From the NCBI GenBank assembly GCA_963556695.1, contig CAUWAG010000006.1, positions 1,054,001 through 1,118,000 on the forward strand: a stretch of DNA of 64,000 nucleotides, read 5' to 3'. The notes under the pieces are model-generated. The model was given only the letters and a program-made list of their open reading frames with translations, did not search any database and had not been told where the DNA came from. The position numbers and the translations under genes are program-made. Below, in pieces: positions 1 through 9,740 of the stretch (position 1 is the stretch's first letter; each line of letters opens with the position of its first letter). This stretch comes from Anthostomella pinea. Taxonomy: Eukaryota; Ascomycota; Sordariomycetes; Xylariales; Xylariaceae.

Positions 1-2104
1 CAATACTCTACAAGGTATGCGCACATAGGTGGGGGGATATATTACAACCATGAGGCCAACAACACCAAGACCTGCCTCAGATGGAACATGCTCAGTACAG
101 GGAGTTGATGCATCGCTGGAAACCAATGTACTCAGACGATGAATGTACTATGATGGGGTTTACCCTTCAAATTAGCTATTCATGGTAGCAAGGAAAATAT
201 GGCATGTGTAAAGCAGCCCCGAGTTCTGCACAGCCAGCCAGCTTGTAAAGAGTTGAGCATTCCCTACATAACCACAATGAGCTAATACACAATAGAAGGA
301 TGATTCCCCAAAGGGCCATCAAGCTTTTGGTTCGTGATGTTGAATATTGATGTAATATGGACTTGACCGGTGCATCTGATAGCCAAGACTTTCCCCTCGA
401 GCTCATCTACCATCGATGTACCCTCGTCAGAGTTGTGACGGAAAGTAACGCCCTAAATTTTTGATATTATATACGTTTGTGGGTTTTGCTCGGAGCAGCC
501 GAGGTCAGTAGGTTCACCATTTCAAGTGGGCGCTAGTGGCTCTTCTCCAACTCACCGTAGAGTCTCCGGAAATGGTGGCTTCAATTAGCTTGTATCACGA
601 CCGGCAGTAACATTGGCGGTGACCTCGGAGGCGCTGTTTCAGAGTGTTGGCCGCCGGTTTGGAACCCGCGGGGCCTGCCAAGAAGCCGGCAATCATACAC
701 ACCATTTTCCATTCATTCATACCTTACCTTACCTTCACTGCCTACCTTTCGAGACGAAAGATCGAATGAAGGCACTGATGTATCAGCCTACTCAATGCAG
801 CTGTATAAGATACTGCAGTAAACTGGAGTAGGTAACACCTCCCCGGAGTACAGAGCAGGTAACGTTACCGGACTGACCTACCTATATGCACTCAATCTCC
901 CTATCCAACCCGAACGCCGGCCAACAATCTTAAGAGAGAGAGAAGAGCACCAAGCTCTGCAACGTCTCCATCATGAGATCCTCACTGCCTAGACCTGGCA
1001 GCATTTCCGAATAGCTCTAGTTGTGATCACAACGTACATGCAGCAAGTCACCAGCAGCATATTCCGTTGCACGCACCAGACCTCTTAGTCCGTTGGGGCG
1101 CCACTGACCGATCCAGTGAGAGTGACACAGCACATGGCCGAGCGGGCAACAGACAGCCAAATAATAAGATTCGCAATGGTCGAACTAACTCATCATAAAA
1201 ACAAAAATATAACAAAAAGCATTCTGGATATCACAAAAAATGCGCCGTCGACTTCCTAGCTACGAAGTACAAAACGCTCGTCACATGTCCATGTCCTGCG
1301 GCCCCTGCAGACTGCAACCACACGGAGGGGTGAGGACCACCCAAAAGTTACCGACCTCTCCGACCGGGCCCCTGAACCACAGGAAAACGGAAAGGAAACA
1401 GAACTTCAAATACGTCAACTAGGACCAACACCAAAGTCGCTCAATCTCGACGAAATCGGCAAGGCCGCCGGAGATGCGCAAAGTAGTAATTATCTCAGGC
1501 ACAGGCTGCTGACATACCCCCCTACCAAGTCCACCTGCAGGCTCCCCGCTGGTCGTCGAAGAACCCATCGATACGCATCAATACACCGATAGAACCTCGA
1601 TCAGAGACAGGATCATGAATAAAAAAATCACCAACGACTTGGCATATTCGACAATTGGAGCCTGCACCTATGGCATAGGATACATGGCAGACAAAATACT
1701 TACATATGGCACATGATAGACGAGAGATTCGCAAGCAGACGCGCCCACACCCAAGGAGCAGGACTCCCTTGAGTCGTAATACAGAGGCCTCCAAGTACCT
1801 CAAGTTGCCGAGTAACACGGGCATGGTGTACCTCACCAAGACCTGGGCATTAGTGACAGAGCCAAAACAGGCTACAGAGCCCATTCTGGCATGCGGAAGG
1901 ACGCAGCACTTCAAGTTGGTGCGTGTCAGTCGTTCTCATCAGACCTGAGCTGTCCCTCGTGAAACTATTGTGTATTACGCTCTCACGATCAAGGCAATTC
2001 ATGCTCGACTTCACAAATGACGCGAAAGAGTCTGGATGTCTGCAAAAGGATGATCATTTCGCAAAACACTAAGGGACTATCGTACAATGCCGCAGTCTAT
2101 CTAT
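1..2104. other. Gene-poor left end
   Basis: I recognise no gene here. Open frames on both strands are short, and none shows a family motif or a convincing exon chain. The stretch lies downstream of TAD2, which reads toward it. The true neighbour may lie beyond the left edge. Confidence 0.5.
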
Positions 2105-2260
2105 GAGAGGGACATCCATCAATTCTCACCCCGGGTTCCAGTCAGAAATCATGCAACCCATCTGGGAGAGGGGCATGCATCAATTCCCACCCCAGATTTC
2201 AGTGAGAGGGGCAGCCATCAATTCTCACCCCGGGTTCCAGTCAGAAATCATGCAACCCAA
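2105..2260. repeat. Minisatellite, two full units and one short unit
   Basis: A unit of about 55-60 bp occurs at about 2105-2164 and again at about 2202-2260, nearly identical over the segment that starts CATCAATTCTCACCCCGGG. A shortened, diverged unit lies between them. The array sits about 180 bp past the TAD2 stop codon. An open frame crosses it, but only because the unit happens to stay open; I do not take it as coding. Confidence 0.8.
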
Positions 2261-2438
2261 ATGCTCAGTGGTATTCCCCTAAAAGTCAAAGCCTGTACTC
2301 CGGGAACTTTTCTCAGCCTTTCCATGCAGGGTCGTGAGGGTCGATGCAGATCTAATCGAGTAGTGTACATGGCATGCGTGTCGGTCGTGGTCATGAGGTC
2401 GTAAGAGAACGTGTGCTGAGGGGACCATGAATGATGAT

Positions 2439-4427
2439 CTAGTCATCCGTGGTATCGTTGGACGAATCGTTGTTAGCTGTGATCGCTTCATCTGATAGCT
2501 CAACGCCATCGATCTTCTTCTCCTGCGCATACAGGCGAGCAGCTCTTCCTTCCTTCTTGCGAGGCTGGGGAGCTAGAAGACAAGGGTTAGCTACGGATAT
2601 TGGACTGCTCGTTGGTAGTACGCACCTCGACCATTCTCCTGGACATAGAAGCGTCGGAGCAGCGACACGGCATCATCGCGAAGGTAGCCACCCTCGACAG
2701 GATAACCAGGTTCAACATTGCCACCATCACCGTCATCATCGTCCCGAGTGTTGGGGTTAATTCTGCCCTTGGCGATGCGCATAGCGTCCTGAGGTCCGTA
2801 CCCATTCTGATAGGGTCTTCCGTTGTCAGGCTTCGGTACTAGCTTCGAGTTCATGTGAATTCGGAAGACACCACCAGTGCCTCCAAACTTGTCGTTCACA
2901 GCGCCGAAGTAGACCTTTCGGATGCCGAGCTGTCGGAGAAGTGAAGCACACATGACGCAAGGCTCAACAGTGACATAGAGAACGCATTCGGATATGATGT
3001 CGTGGGTGACCACAGGTGCAGGATGCAGCTTCTGTCCATAGGGGTAGATGTGGCCGTCTTTCGGGTCTACATCTCCCCAGCTAGCATCGTCGAGGGCTTT
3101 GTTAGGACTGGTGTTAACTTCCCCAACATCGCCCTGCTCCTTGCGCGAGAGCAGGGCTGACAAGGCCATGAATTCAGCATGGCGGGTGCCATTGCGAGTA
3201 ACATTGGTGGCGTTCATGCCCTTCGCGATGGTTCTTCCATGATAAACTAGGACACAGCCAACCGGGGTTTCATTCGTGTTCAAAGCCAAGACTCCCTAGA
3301 TCAAAGTTAGTGAATGCCTGCAAGTAGCATAATGGACAGGGTTGAGGGTAGGTGAATGAAGGTGAACGGTGGGGTGACACGGATCGAAAGGTCGCACAAT
3401 GCCAGAGGACATAAAAGTTAGAGTCAAGGGAAATGGTAATGGGAAAACTCACCATATCAAGTGCTTCTCGCATGTACGTGAGATGGTACTCTCGCTCCGC
3501 GCGCTCCTCGTCCGTCTTGGGTTCAATAAGCCCAGGGAGGATCGGGGCCGCAGGGGCTTCAGTCAAGTCAACCACAGATAGCTGAGTGGGAAGAGGGATG
3601 GCGACAACGACAGGGACAGGAAGCGCGGCAGTCTCGACAGCTGCAGTAGCGATATTGAGGTCCTGCTCCGCCGGCTGTTCGGCGGAAGCAGCATCGGCAA
3701 TAGTGAGGCGATCGGCAACAGTGCAGAGCTGCTCGACTTGGTCGGCTTGGTCGGCCTGATCATCGGGCGCAACACTCTCGTCGTTCACAGGCGTGAATTT
3801 GGGAGCAGCAGGGTTGGTGATTGCCGGAGCAGCAGGCTTGGTGATTGCCGGAGCAGCAGGCTTGGTGATTGCCGGAACAGTAGGCTTGGTGATTGCCGGA
3901 GCAGCAGACTTGGTGATTGCCGGAGCAGCCTGAGGCTTGGTGACGCCTTGGCCGCGGGTACCCGGTTTCTGAAGCTGGCCTTTGTTTTCGGTCGCAGCGA
4001 TCAGAGCCGGAGAAGAGGTTTGGGCTGCCCGGAGGGACCGGAGAGAGGCACCATTGTCATCCTGGGGCGGGGGTGCATTCTCCTTCTTGTTGTCGACGAT
4101 GTGCTTCGTGGGCGAAGAGCGACCGCGGTTTCGGCCGCCTCTTCGAGATCCTGGTCGCTTCTGGCCGCCAGACTGGAAGGAGTTGGTGTTCGTGTCACAT
4201 TGGTTCGTGAGGGGCGTGATAGTGACACCGGCCGGAGCAGTGGTCTGGGGGGCCGAGGGAGGCGCAGAGGATTGACCAGCATTGCTGTGAGGGGCGGCCG
4301 ACACGCCGTTTGACTGGCCAACTGCAGCGGGCGCGGGATTGGTGGCTGCCGTGGCTTCTGTGCCTGCGGCGACGGTGGTTCTGGGGCCACCTCGCCCACG
4401 GCCTCCGCGCTTCTTAGACGCGGCCAT
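2439..4427 (-). CDS. TAD2: tRNA-specific adenosine deaminase catalytic subunit (Tad2/ADAT2) with a long disordered N-terminus
   Basis: Tad2 pairs with Tad3 to deaminate A34 to inosine in tRNA anticodons. Three exons read on the minus strand: 4427-3453, 3295-2626 and 2572-2439. The introns are GTGAGT..TAG with a CTAAC branch, and GTGCGT..TAG with GCTAAC. Spliced length is 592 aa. The zinc-deaminase core starts near residue 310. HAE (about 364-366) supplies the zinc ligand and proton-shuttle Glu, and PCVMC (Cys about 438 and 441) the other ligands. GAVNDKFGGTGGVF follows, as usual for the family. The C-terminal exon is basic then acidic. The first 300 residues are low complexity: an RG-rich start, an Ala/Pro region and six 8-residue repeats. 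The start at 4427 is in a perfect ACCATGG context. The frame stays open upstream to an ATG at 4895, so a longer form cannot be excluded. Confidence 0.93.
3803..3942 (-). repeat. 24-bp coding tandem repeat in TAD2 exon 1
   Basis: About six copies of a 24-bp unit encode variants of KPAAPAIT in the N-terminal extension of Tad2. Two central copies are identical at the protein level and the outer ones diverge (KSAAPAIT, KPTVPAIT, NPAAPKFT). The array is in frame, so copy-number change would alter length without breaking the reading frame. Confidence 0.9.
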
Positions 4428-5938
4428 GGTATCGTCCTGGGATGAATAGTCACCGACAGCGAGCTCAGAGTCCGGGTCGGCAGCGTGGTAGGCAAAGTGG
4501 TTTGTATGTGTAGGATGCAAAAGAGGTGTAGACAAGTCAGGTTCGTTGCGGTGTTGTGTTGTAGAAGGTGAAGGTGAACAGTGGTGGTGGTGCTGTGATT
4601 CGGGCGTGGGCGTGGGGTCCTTCTTTGGATCGGCGAAGTGAAAGATGCGGGTTAATAGCTGGATGAAAGGTACAAACAGCACCTGCCTGAGGGAGTGCCA
4701 GAGGCTCGACATGTAACCTGACCTTTCGTGGCCCGCCATTTTGGGCTGCTTCGCTGCTGCCCGGCACGCCAACAGGTGCGCTTTCCACGGCAACGATTGG
4801 TAGAACTCAAGTAAACTGGGCACTAATAAGCTATAGGTAATTGAACATTCAAGTGCAAAAGAGTGGCCCTGGCTACATGTATAGGTAGCTATCATGCACC
4901 GAGTTGACTACCTAATGGGAAGTTGCGAGGACGGGATGGGCCCGAAGGTATTTGTGTCGCGGCGTCTGTCGGTATAGGTCGATCAAGGACATCCATTGAC
5001 TTGACTTCAATTCATGCATGACACCAGCACCTTGGCAGAGCACAAAAGGTGCTGGTTGGCTGCACATGCAGCTAACAGTGGTTCCTCGCCGATAAAAGCA
5101 CCAATGGTGTGGGCTCAAAGCATGAGGCGGTAGAGGAGGTGCGAGGACGTGAAGACTTGGCTTGTCACGGTTGAGAGGTTGAGACTCAGGATCATCATGA
5201 ATTTTTGACAAGGAGTTGTGCTTGCAAGGCTGAGAATTTTCTAGGTTTTCTAGGCAGGATCGTTACGATCCAGGCCGCTGCAGGGTTTAATGAATGGGGC
5301 TAGCACAGGGGATGCAGCCAATCATATCCCAGCATCATCACCCGACAATGCGGGACAGCCCACCTGTCAGGTGGCTGCTGCCTCGGCCCCTCAACGTTGC
5401 AGCGTTGCAGCATGGGATCGCCCCAACCCCACATTCATGCACTTAACCGAAGGTCTATTCCAATCTAAATACCCCTTTTCTTGCATAACATCCATCTCCA
5501 TCCATCCCTCCACCCACCTTGCGAACAACAGGGTGCCTTACTTCCTCGGAGCTGTTAAAACAACCTCGACCAAGTCATGACCTAGCCAAGTGCCCGGATC
5601 TTGATATGATCAGGAAACATTGCACCTTGGCTCCAGCAAAAAGCAGAAGCTTAGGTATTCTTTCTCATTGGCCCAAACGAAGCCCATAGACCATCTCAAC
5701 GATCGCACACGCGCACTGCCTTCCCACCTCAACCGCCAGCATTCTCGCGCACCAAGCCCACAGGCAGTCCTTTGAGGTACCTGAAGCTCATATGAGATCT
5801 TATGGAACCTCGTAATCTGCCATCTTCTACGTCATCTGTGTCGTTCTCCCTCAACCACCTAAGGCTAGGTACGGACATGGATCCTAGCCACAGCGAGGAC
5901 CGCCACCTTCATAACCTGCAACATGGACATAACCTTCC
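4428..5938. other. Upstream region between TAD2 (-) and the 5S rRNA gene (+)
   Basis: 4428-4895 stays open in the TAD2 frame. It is either 5' leader or a rarely used N-terminal extension: it would add 156 residues, including a hydrophobic stretch and a His run. From 4896 to 5938 I see only short frames with no motif. The frame at 5802-5990 runs into the 5S gene and is rejected as coding. Confidence 0.5.
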
Positions 5939-6057
5939 ACATACGACCATAGGATCAGGAGAACTTGGCATCCCGTCCGCTCTGCCGTAGATAAGCCTGA
6001 TACCGCTGGATTAGTAGTTGGGTCGGTGACGACCAGCGAATCCCCGGTGTTGTATGT
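5939..6057 (+). rRNA. 5S rRNA: 5S ribosomal RNA
   Basis: This 119-nt gene starts ACATACGACCATAGG and ends GTTGTATGT; the two ends pair as helix I. It carries the conserved internal blocks CATCCCGTCCGCTC, TTAGTAGTTGGGT and GACCAGCGAATCCC. Helix II pairs ATCAGG with CCTGAT, where the Neurospora-type sequence as I remember it has GTGTGG with CCACAC, so the helix is kept by paired changes. Helices IV/V also close. This suggests a functional gene rather than a decayed copy. It stands alone, as is usual for the dispersed 5S genes of Pezizomycotina, and a T-run follows at once. Confidence 0.96.
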
Positions 6058-6060
6058 CAA

Positions 6061-6066
6061 TTTTTT
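6061..6066 (+). terminator. RNA polymerase III T-run terminator
   Basis: Six T residues, followed by a further T-rich stretch, start four bases after the mature 5S end. This is the expected Pol III terminator. Confidence 0.85.
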
Positions 6067-6267
6067 CTTTTTGTCATTTTTCCCTTTTCCCCCCTTATCC
6101 TGCTTGCTTGTCTTGCTGCACTGCTTTGTTGAGGAATGCGAGGGAGAGCACGAACTATCGTTTAGTTTTTTCTTTTGCTCTTACGAACGAGTGTTGAGAT
6201 GGCAAGATGTATGGAAGAGAGCATATGTGATGACAGTCATGCTGCTGGAGCTAACGAGTATTATTAG

Positions 6268-7252
6268 ACACGACGCGGACACGAAAAAGCACGCTCGAAC
6301 AGCTGCAAACTCGTTCTCACTGATGGGGATTTTGGGGATGGGGATAACGACTTGGAGACCATCTCTCGCTACGACGCCGCCAACTACGCTCTCGCCAACC
6401 GCCCAGCAGACCACCCCTTCTTCGACGTCCGCTCCGCAGCCAAAGCCCGCAGGCGCCACCGCACGCACCTGGACAAGTACTACAGCCACAAAGGCATCAA
6501 CGCCGGCCAACTCAACGCACAACACTACTGGCCCGGCAGCGGCCCGCCACCACCCTCCTCCTCATACTTCATGAGCTTCTTCAGCACGCCCCTGCCCGAA
6601 GCCGCCATCACCGAGATGACAAAGGAGCGCCTCTACCACGAAGCCCAGCGGTACCCCAGACCGCCACGACACCATCGCAGCCCGCGCTACAGGGAGTACT
6701 ACCCGATCTCGGTGCACTACAGACGCCACCAGAAAGCACGCAAACGTCACCACGGCGACTTCGCGGCTTTGCACCGCGAAGGTATTGATTTGATGCTGCA
6801 GTACTTCATCTCCGGTGATCTAGGTCCTCTACTATGTTCCTGCGGGTATAGCCGGGATAACATGACCAGGAGATCTCGGAAGCTTATCTTCTGGGTGGGC
6901 GGCAGCATGTGGAGGTTTCAAGGTCGGCTACCAACCGCTCATCACCCCCACGACATTGGGCGCCTGGCTGCAGCAGCCATGGGCCGGGGCGGAGCCGAGT
7001 GAGGCAGCAGGCGTGTGGGTGTATAATAACGAGGAGAGGAGCTATGCTGACGATAACGCTGACGATGACGATGAAGAAACCGGGATGTCGCTGTGGACTA
7101 CTGGCGAGGATCACTCTAAAGATCATCACAAGGGCTACGATGTAGAGACCACAACAATAACAATTTCACTCAGCGAGCCGGAAGACGGTGAATGGGAAGT
7201 TGTTCGAACTGGAAGTTGTAGCATGTATTCGTACACTGTAAGCCTAAGGTAG
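6268..7252 (+). CDS. Hypothetical protein, 5' end unresolved
   Basis: I do not recognise the family. The frame from 6268 is rich in Tyr, His, Asp and Arg and looks coding. It includes a short Asp/Gly run (DGDFGDGDND), a basic segment and DHPFFDVR. A GTATTG..CAG intron at 6782-6869 joins it in phase to a second exon, 6870-7252. That exon has an acidic run and ends in a SEPEDGEWEVV tail plus a few residues, giving at least 298 aa. The first in-frame ATG is only at 6571. A perfect branch/acceptor (GCTAAC..ATTATTAG, ending 6267) suggests a spliced first exon, but I could not find one with matching phase between the 5S gene and 6267. The alternative frame over 6026-6574 is low-complexity Thr/Pro and less likely. 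Function unknown. Confidence 0.5.
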
Positions 7253-7261
7253 CTGTGGTAT

Positions 7262-7279
7262 AGAGAGAGAGAGAGAGAG
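7262..7279. repeat. (AG)n microsatellite
   Basis: An uninterrupted AG dinucleotide run of about nine copies, just after the stop codon of the preceding gene and probably within its 3' UTR. Confidence 0.9.
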
Positions 7280-7951
7280 CTTGAGCTTATAGCCTCATTC
7301 GAGCCCCCTTGGAAGCAAAGCAAAGCCTTTAGCTTTCACTCTTATTCTCCCACCCAAAAGCAGAAGAGCCTAGAGAGCCATCACCACCGGCTTCCTCAAC
7401 CCTCGGTTGGCAACAATACAGCTCTAGCGACACCGTTTACGACCGCCTGCCGGTTCGACGGTACTTCCTCTGCACTCTCGCCTGATAGCCAGGAGCGGAC
7501 AGGACACCGACACAAGTCCTCGTTCGTAATGTGTTTGGCGACCATACACTTTTCGACCCTATCTGTCTGGGTTTCTGCCAGCAAAAATTTACCAAATCGG
7601 CAAGTTTGAACAGGCAAGCAATTCACGATCATGCACTCAGTCCTCAAATAATGGGAAGGCGATCAAGACGCTGCTGCTGCATCTAGCACGGGTCGATGAT
7701 TGCGCGTAAAAATACCTTACCAATGGCATTACACCGTAATCTCATCAATCAATCAGTCAATCCCTTACCTAGCGAAAGTCGACAGGCTGGGCTGCTAGCT
7801 ACTCTTGCACGACACCTGTGCCGACACCACTTTCTCGCGTGCACGCTCCCTCCCAGGCCACGCACGAGCTGGATCGGGTGTGGTTGGTTGGTTGATGGCC
7901 TAGACAACGGTGTTTCGATAAAACGTGCCATCTTTTTTTTAACTTGCTTGC

Positions 7952-7979
7952 GTAGGTAGGTAGGTAGGTAGGTAGGTAT
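7952..7979. repeat. (GTAG)n microsatellite
   Basis: About seven head-to-tail copies of the tetranucleotide GTAG. GTAG/GTTAG motifs recur in other intergenic parts of the window (near 8273 and 36735). Confidence 0.92.
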
Positions 7980-8238
7980 GCTCAGGCAGGCAGGTATGGT
8001 AAATCGCGGCTTTTGCAACTACGACTGGTTGGTTTTGATGAACTCAGGTTCCGATGAACTTCAGTGTTGGTGTCGCTTGCGTCCGAGTTTCGGTCCCGCC
8101 GCCAAAGATTAGGTAGGTACAGTCACCACTTATAAGTCTTCATCCGGCATGAAGTTTTGATCCAGAAAGCCATCTTTTATGGTTATTCCATTGTGCTTAT
8201 TCCGATTCGACGAATATACCGTTGATTCCTGGACAGGT

Positions 8239-8269
8239 GGTGTACGGAGACTTGTGATGGCTGAGTGTA
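8239..8269 (+). repeat. 31-bp dispersed repeat, copy A
   Basis: Matches copy B at 59327-59357 at 29 of 31 positions, in the same orientation. The motif starts GGTGTACGGAGACTT and ends AGTGTA. Loose similarity, including a GATT(ATT)CC block, continues upstream of both copies. It may be the end of a decayed mobile element, but I saw no terminal repeats or target duplication. Confidence 0.7.
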
Positions 8270-9740
8270 CCTAGGTAGGTGGACACCGCAATGTCTACCT
8301 TATAGATCTTGGTTCAAGGGCCTCCTGATATGAACGCACTAGATTCCAGAAGAGCTTCAATATAGAGATGAGACAACGAGCGTCGTGACACCCGCTTTGG
8401 GAGCCCTGGACTCTGCCGACTTTTCCTGAATGTAGGTACCGCAACTCCACCGTTGTGGTAGGTTAGGTATGTAGAAGAGACCGTCCACCCCACCCACCCA
8501 CTTCCAAACCCAAAAGTCTCCGAAAACCCAAACATTTCACAGTCGCTACCTCAGACGTATTCCCTGTGGTCTTTTGTCTTTCGTCTCGCAGTTGGTGTAG
8601 CTGCAGAGCGAGCAAGCATTGGTGCGGCGGCGTTGGCCACCCAACGCGTGCCTACACAGTATAATTCGAATCAAGATAATAACAATAACTATTCCAGATA
8701 AAACGGCTGGCTGCACCGGTACCTGAGCTTCCCCGTCAGTCGAAAGCCTCCTCTGCAAGATATACTTAATAAGTAATAAGTAGCCCCTAGAATACATATA
8801 TGGTTATTTAACCCCAAGGATTTCCCTATAAGTTATGTGACTTGAATTGATCGAAATCCCCAGGGAGTCACGAAAGGAAACATCTGGTCTATCAAAGAAA
8901 TGGACAAACAGAGACGTTGATCGCCGACGTATACACACCCAGACAGAGGTTCATAGCTAGGTCTGCTTGGGCCAAGGTATATCTGCTGTCTGTGGTATCT
9001 GTCAGATATAGCTAGCTAAACGCGAACGCGCACGTCCGTAGACAACGTGGTTCTGTACGACTGATTCCGGATGGAGACCATATTTACTACTTACGCAGTG
9101 ATTGCGGTTGGGTGTATGCTGCTGATGCCAGAGCGTGTCACGGATGTCGATCTTTCCTGCGCAGATGCGCACGACGGGAGGCTCGTTTATGGCTTCGTGT
9201 GTCTGCCTAGACATATATCTAAGGCTGTTAGCCAGTCACTCAATCAGTAAGGTGGGTAGTCAGACGGCTAGTCAGTAGTCAGTCCCCTGTGCTTGTGGTA
9301 CATCAAGCACAGAAGCAAAACGAAAAGAACAAGTCAACCGTGGATTAATTAAAAGCAGTCAGAGTTTCGTATTGAATCTAGTAGGTAGAGGTAGTGATAT
9401 ACGTCAAACACCTCCCATGAAACAATCAACCATCACTAGAGTAATATCGAGTGAGGGCTGTTAGCTGGGTCGAACCCCCTAACCACCCCATGTCTCCCCT
9501 ATCTGTCTGACCAGAAAGGCCAACGATCACCTCCACTGTCATCTCATCTATCACCCATTCATCCATTTATGATCCATAAAGGGGGGTATCTTCCATCCTC
9601 TAAACCACAGCCACAACAATGAATAGAAAACGCAAGCGCTAATGATAGAAGAATACATGTATAAAGACATGACAATCGACCCGACGATCCCGGTAAGAGT
9701 CGCTCTGTTCAGGGTATGCTCGAGACAGAATCAGGTCTGA

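Larger units (their letters stand above)
7253..9740. other. Gene-free interval with simple repeats
   Basis: This interval lies between the 3' ends of two convergent genes. It holds a GA microsatellite, a GTAG microsatellite and one copy of a 31-bp dispersed motif, listed separately. Open frames stay under 90 codons and show nothing recognisable. Confidence 0.6.

Noticed and set aside
3738..4313. 191-codon plus-strand frame over TAD2 exon 1
   Set aside because: Antisense shadow kept open by the 24-bp repeats.
5802..5990. 62-codon plus-strand frame as a first exon of the 6268-7252 gene
   Set aside because: Its 3' part lies inside the 5S rRNA gene, and the phase does not fit the acceptor at 6267.
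6026..6574. 182-codon plus-strand frame
   Set aside because: It begins inside the 5S gene and becomes Thr/Pro/Ser low complexity, while the overlapping frame from 6268 has the more protein-like composition and a spliced continuation.
7952..7979. Telomere-like repeat
   Set aside because: The unit is GTAG, not TTAGGG, and it is internal; treated as a microsatellite.
9465..9485. tRNA B-box-like GGGTTCGACCC (minus strand)
   Set aside because: The flanking bases cannot form a T-stem, and no acceptor stem or A box fits. B-box look-alikes near 17345, 20790 and 26624 fail in the same way.
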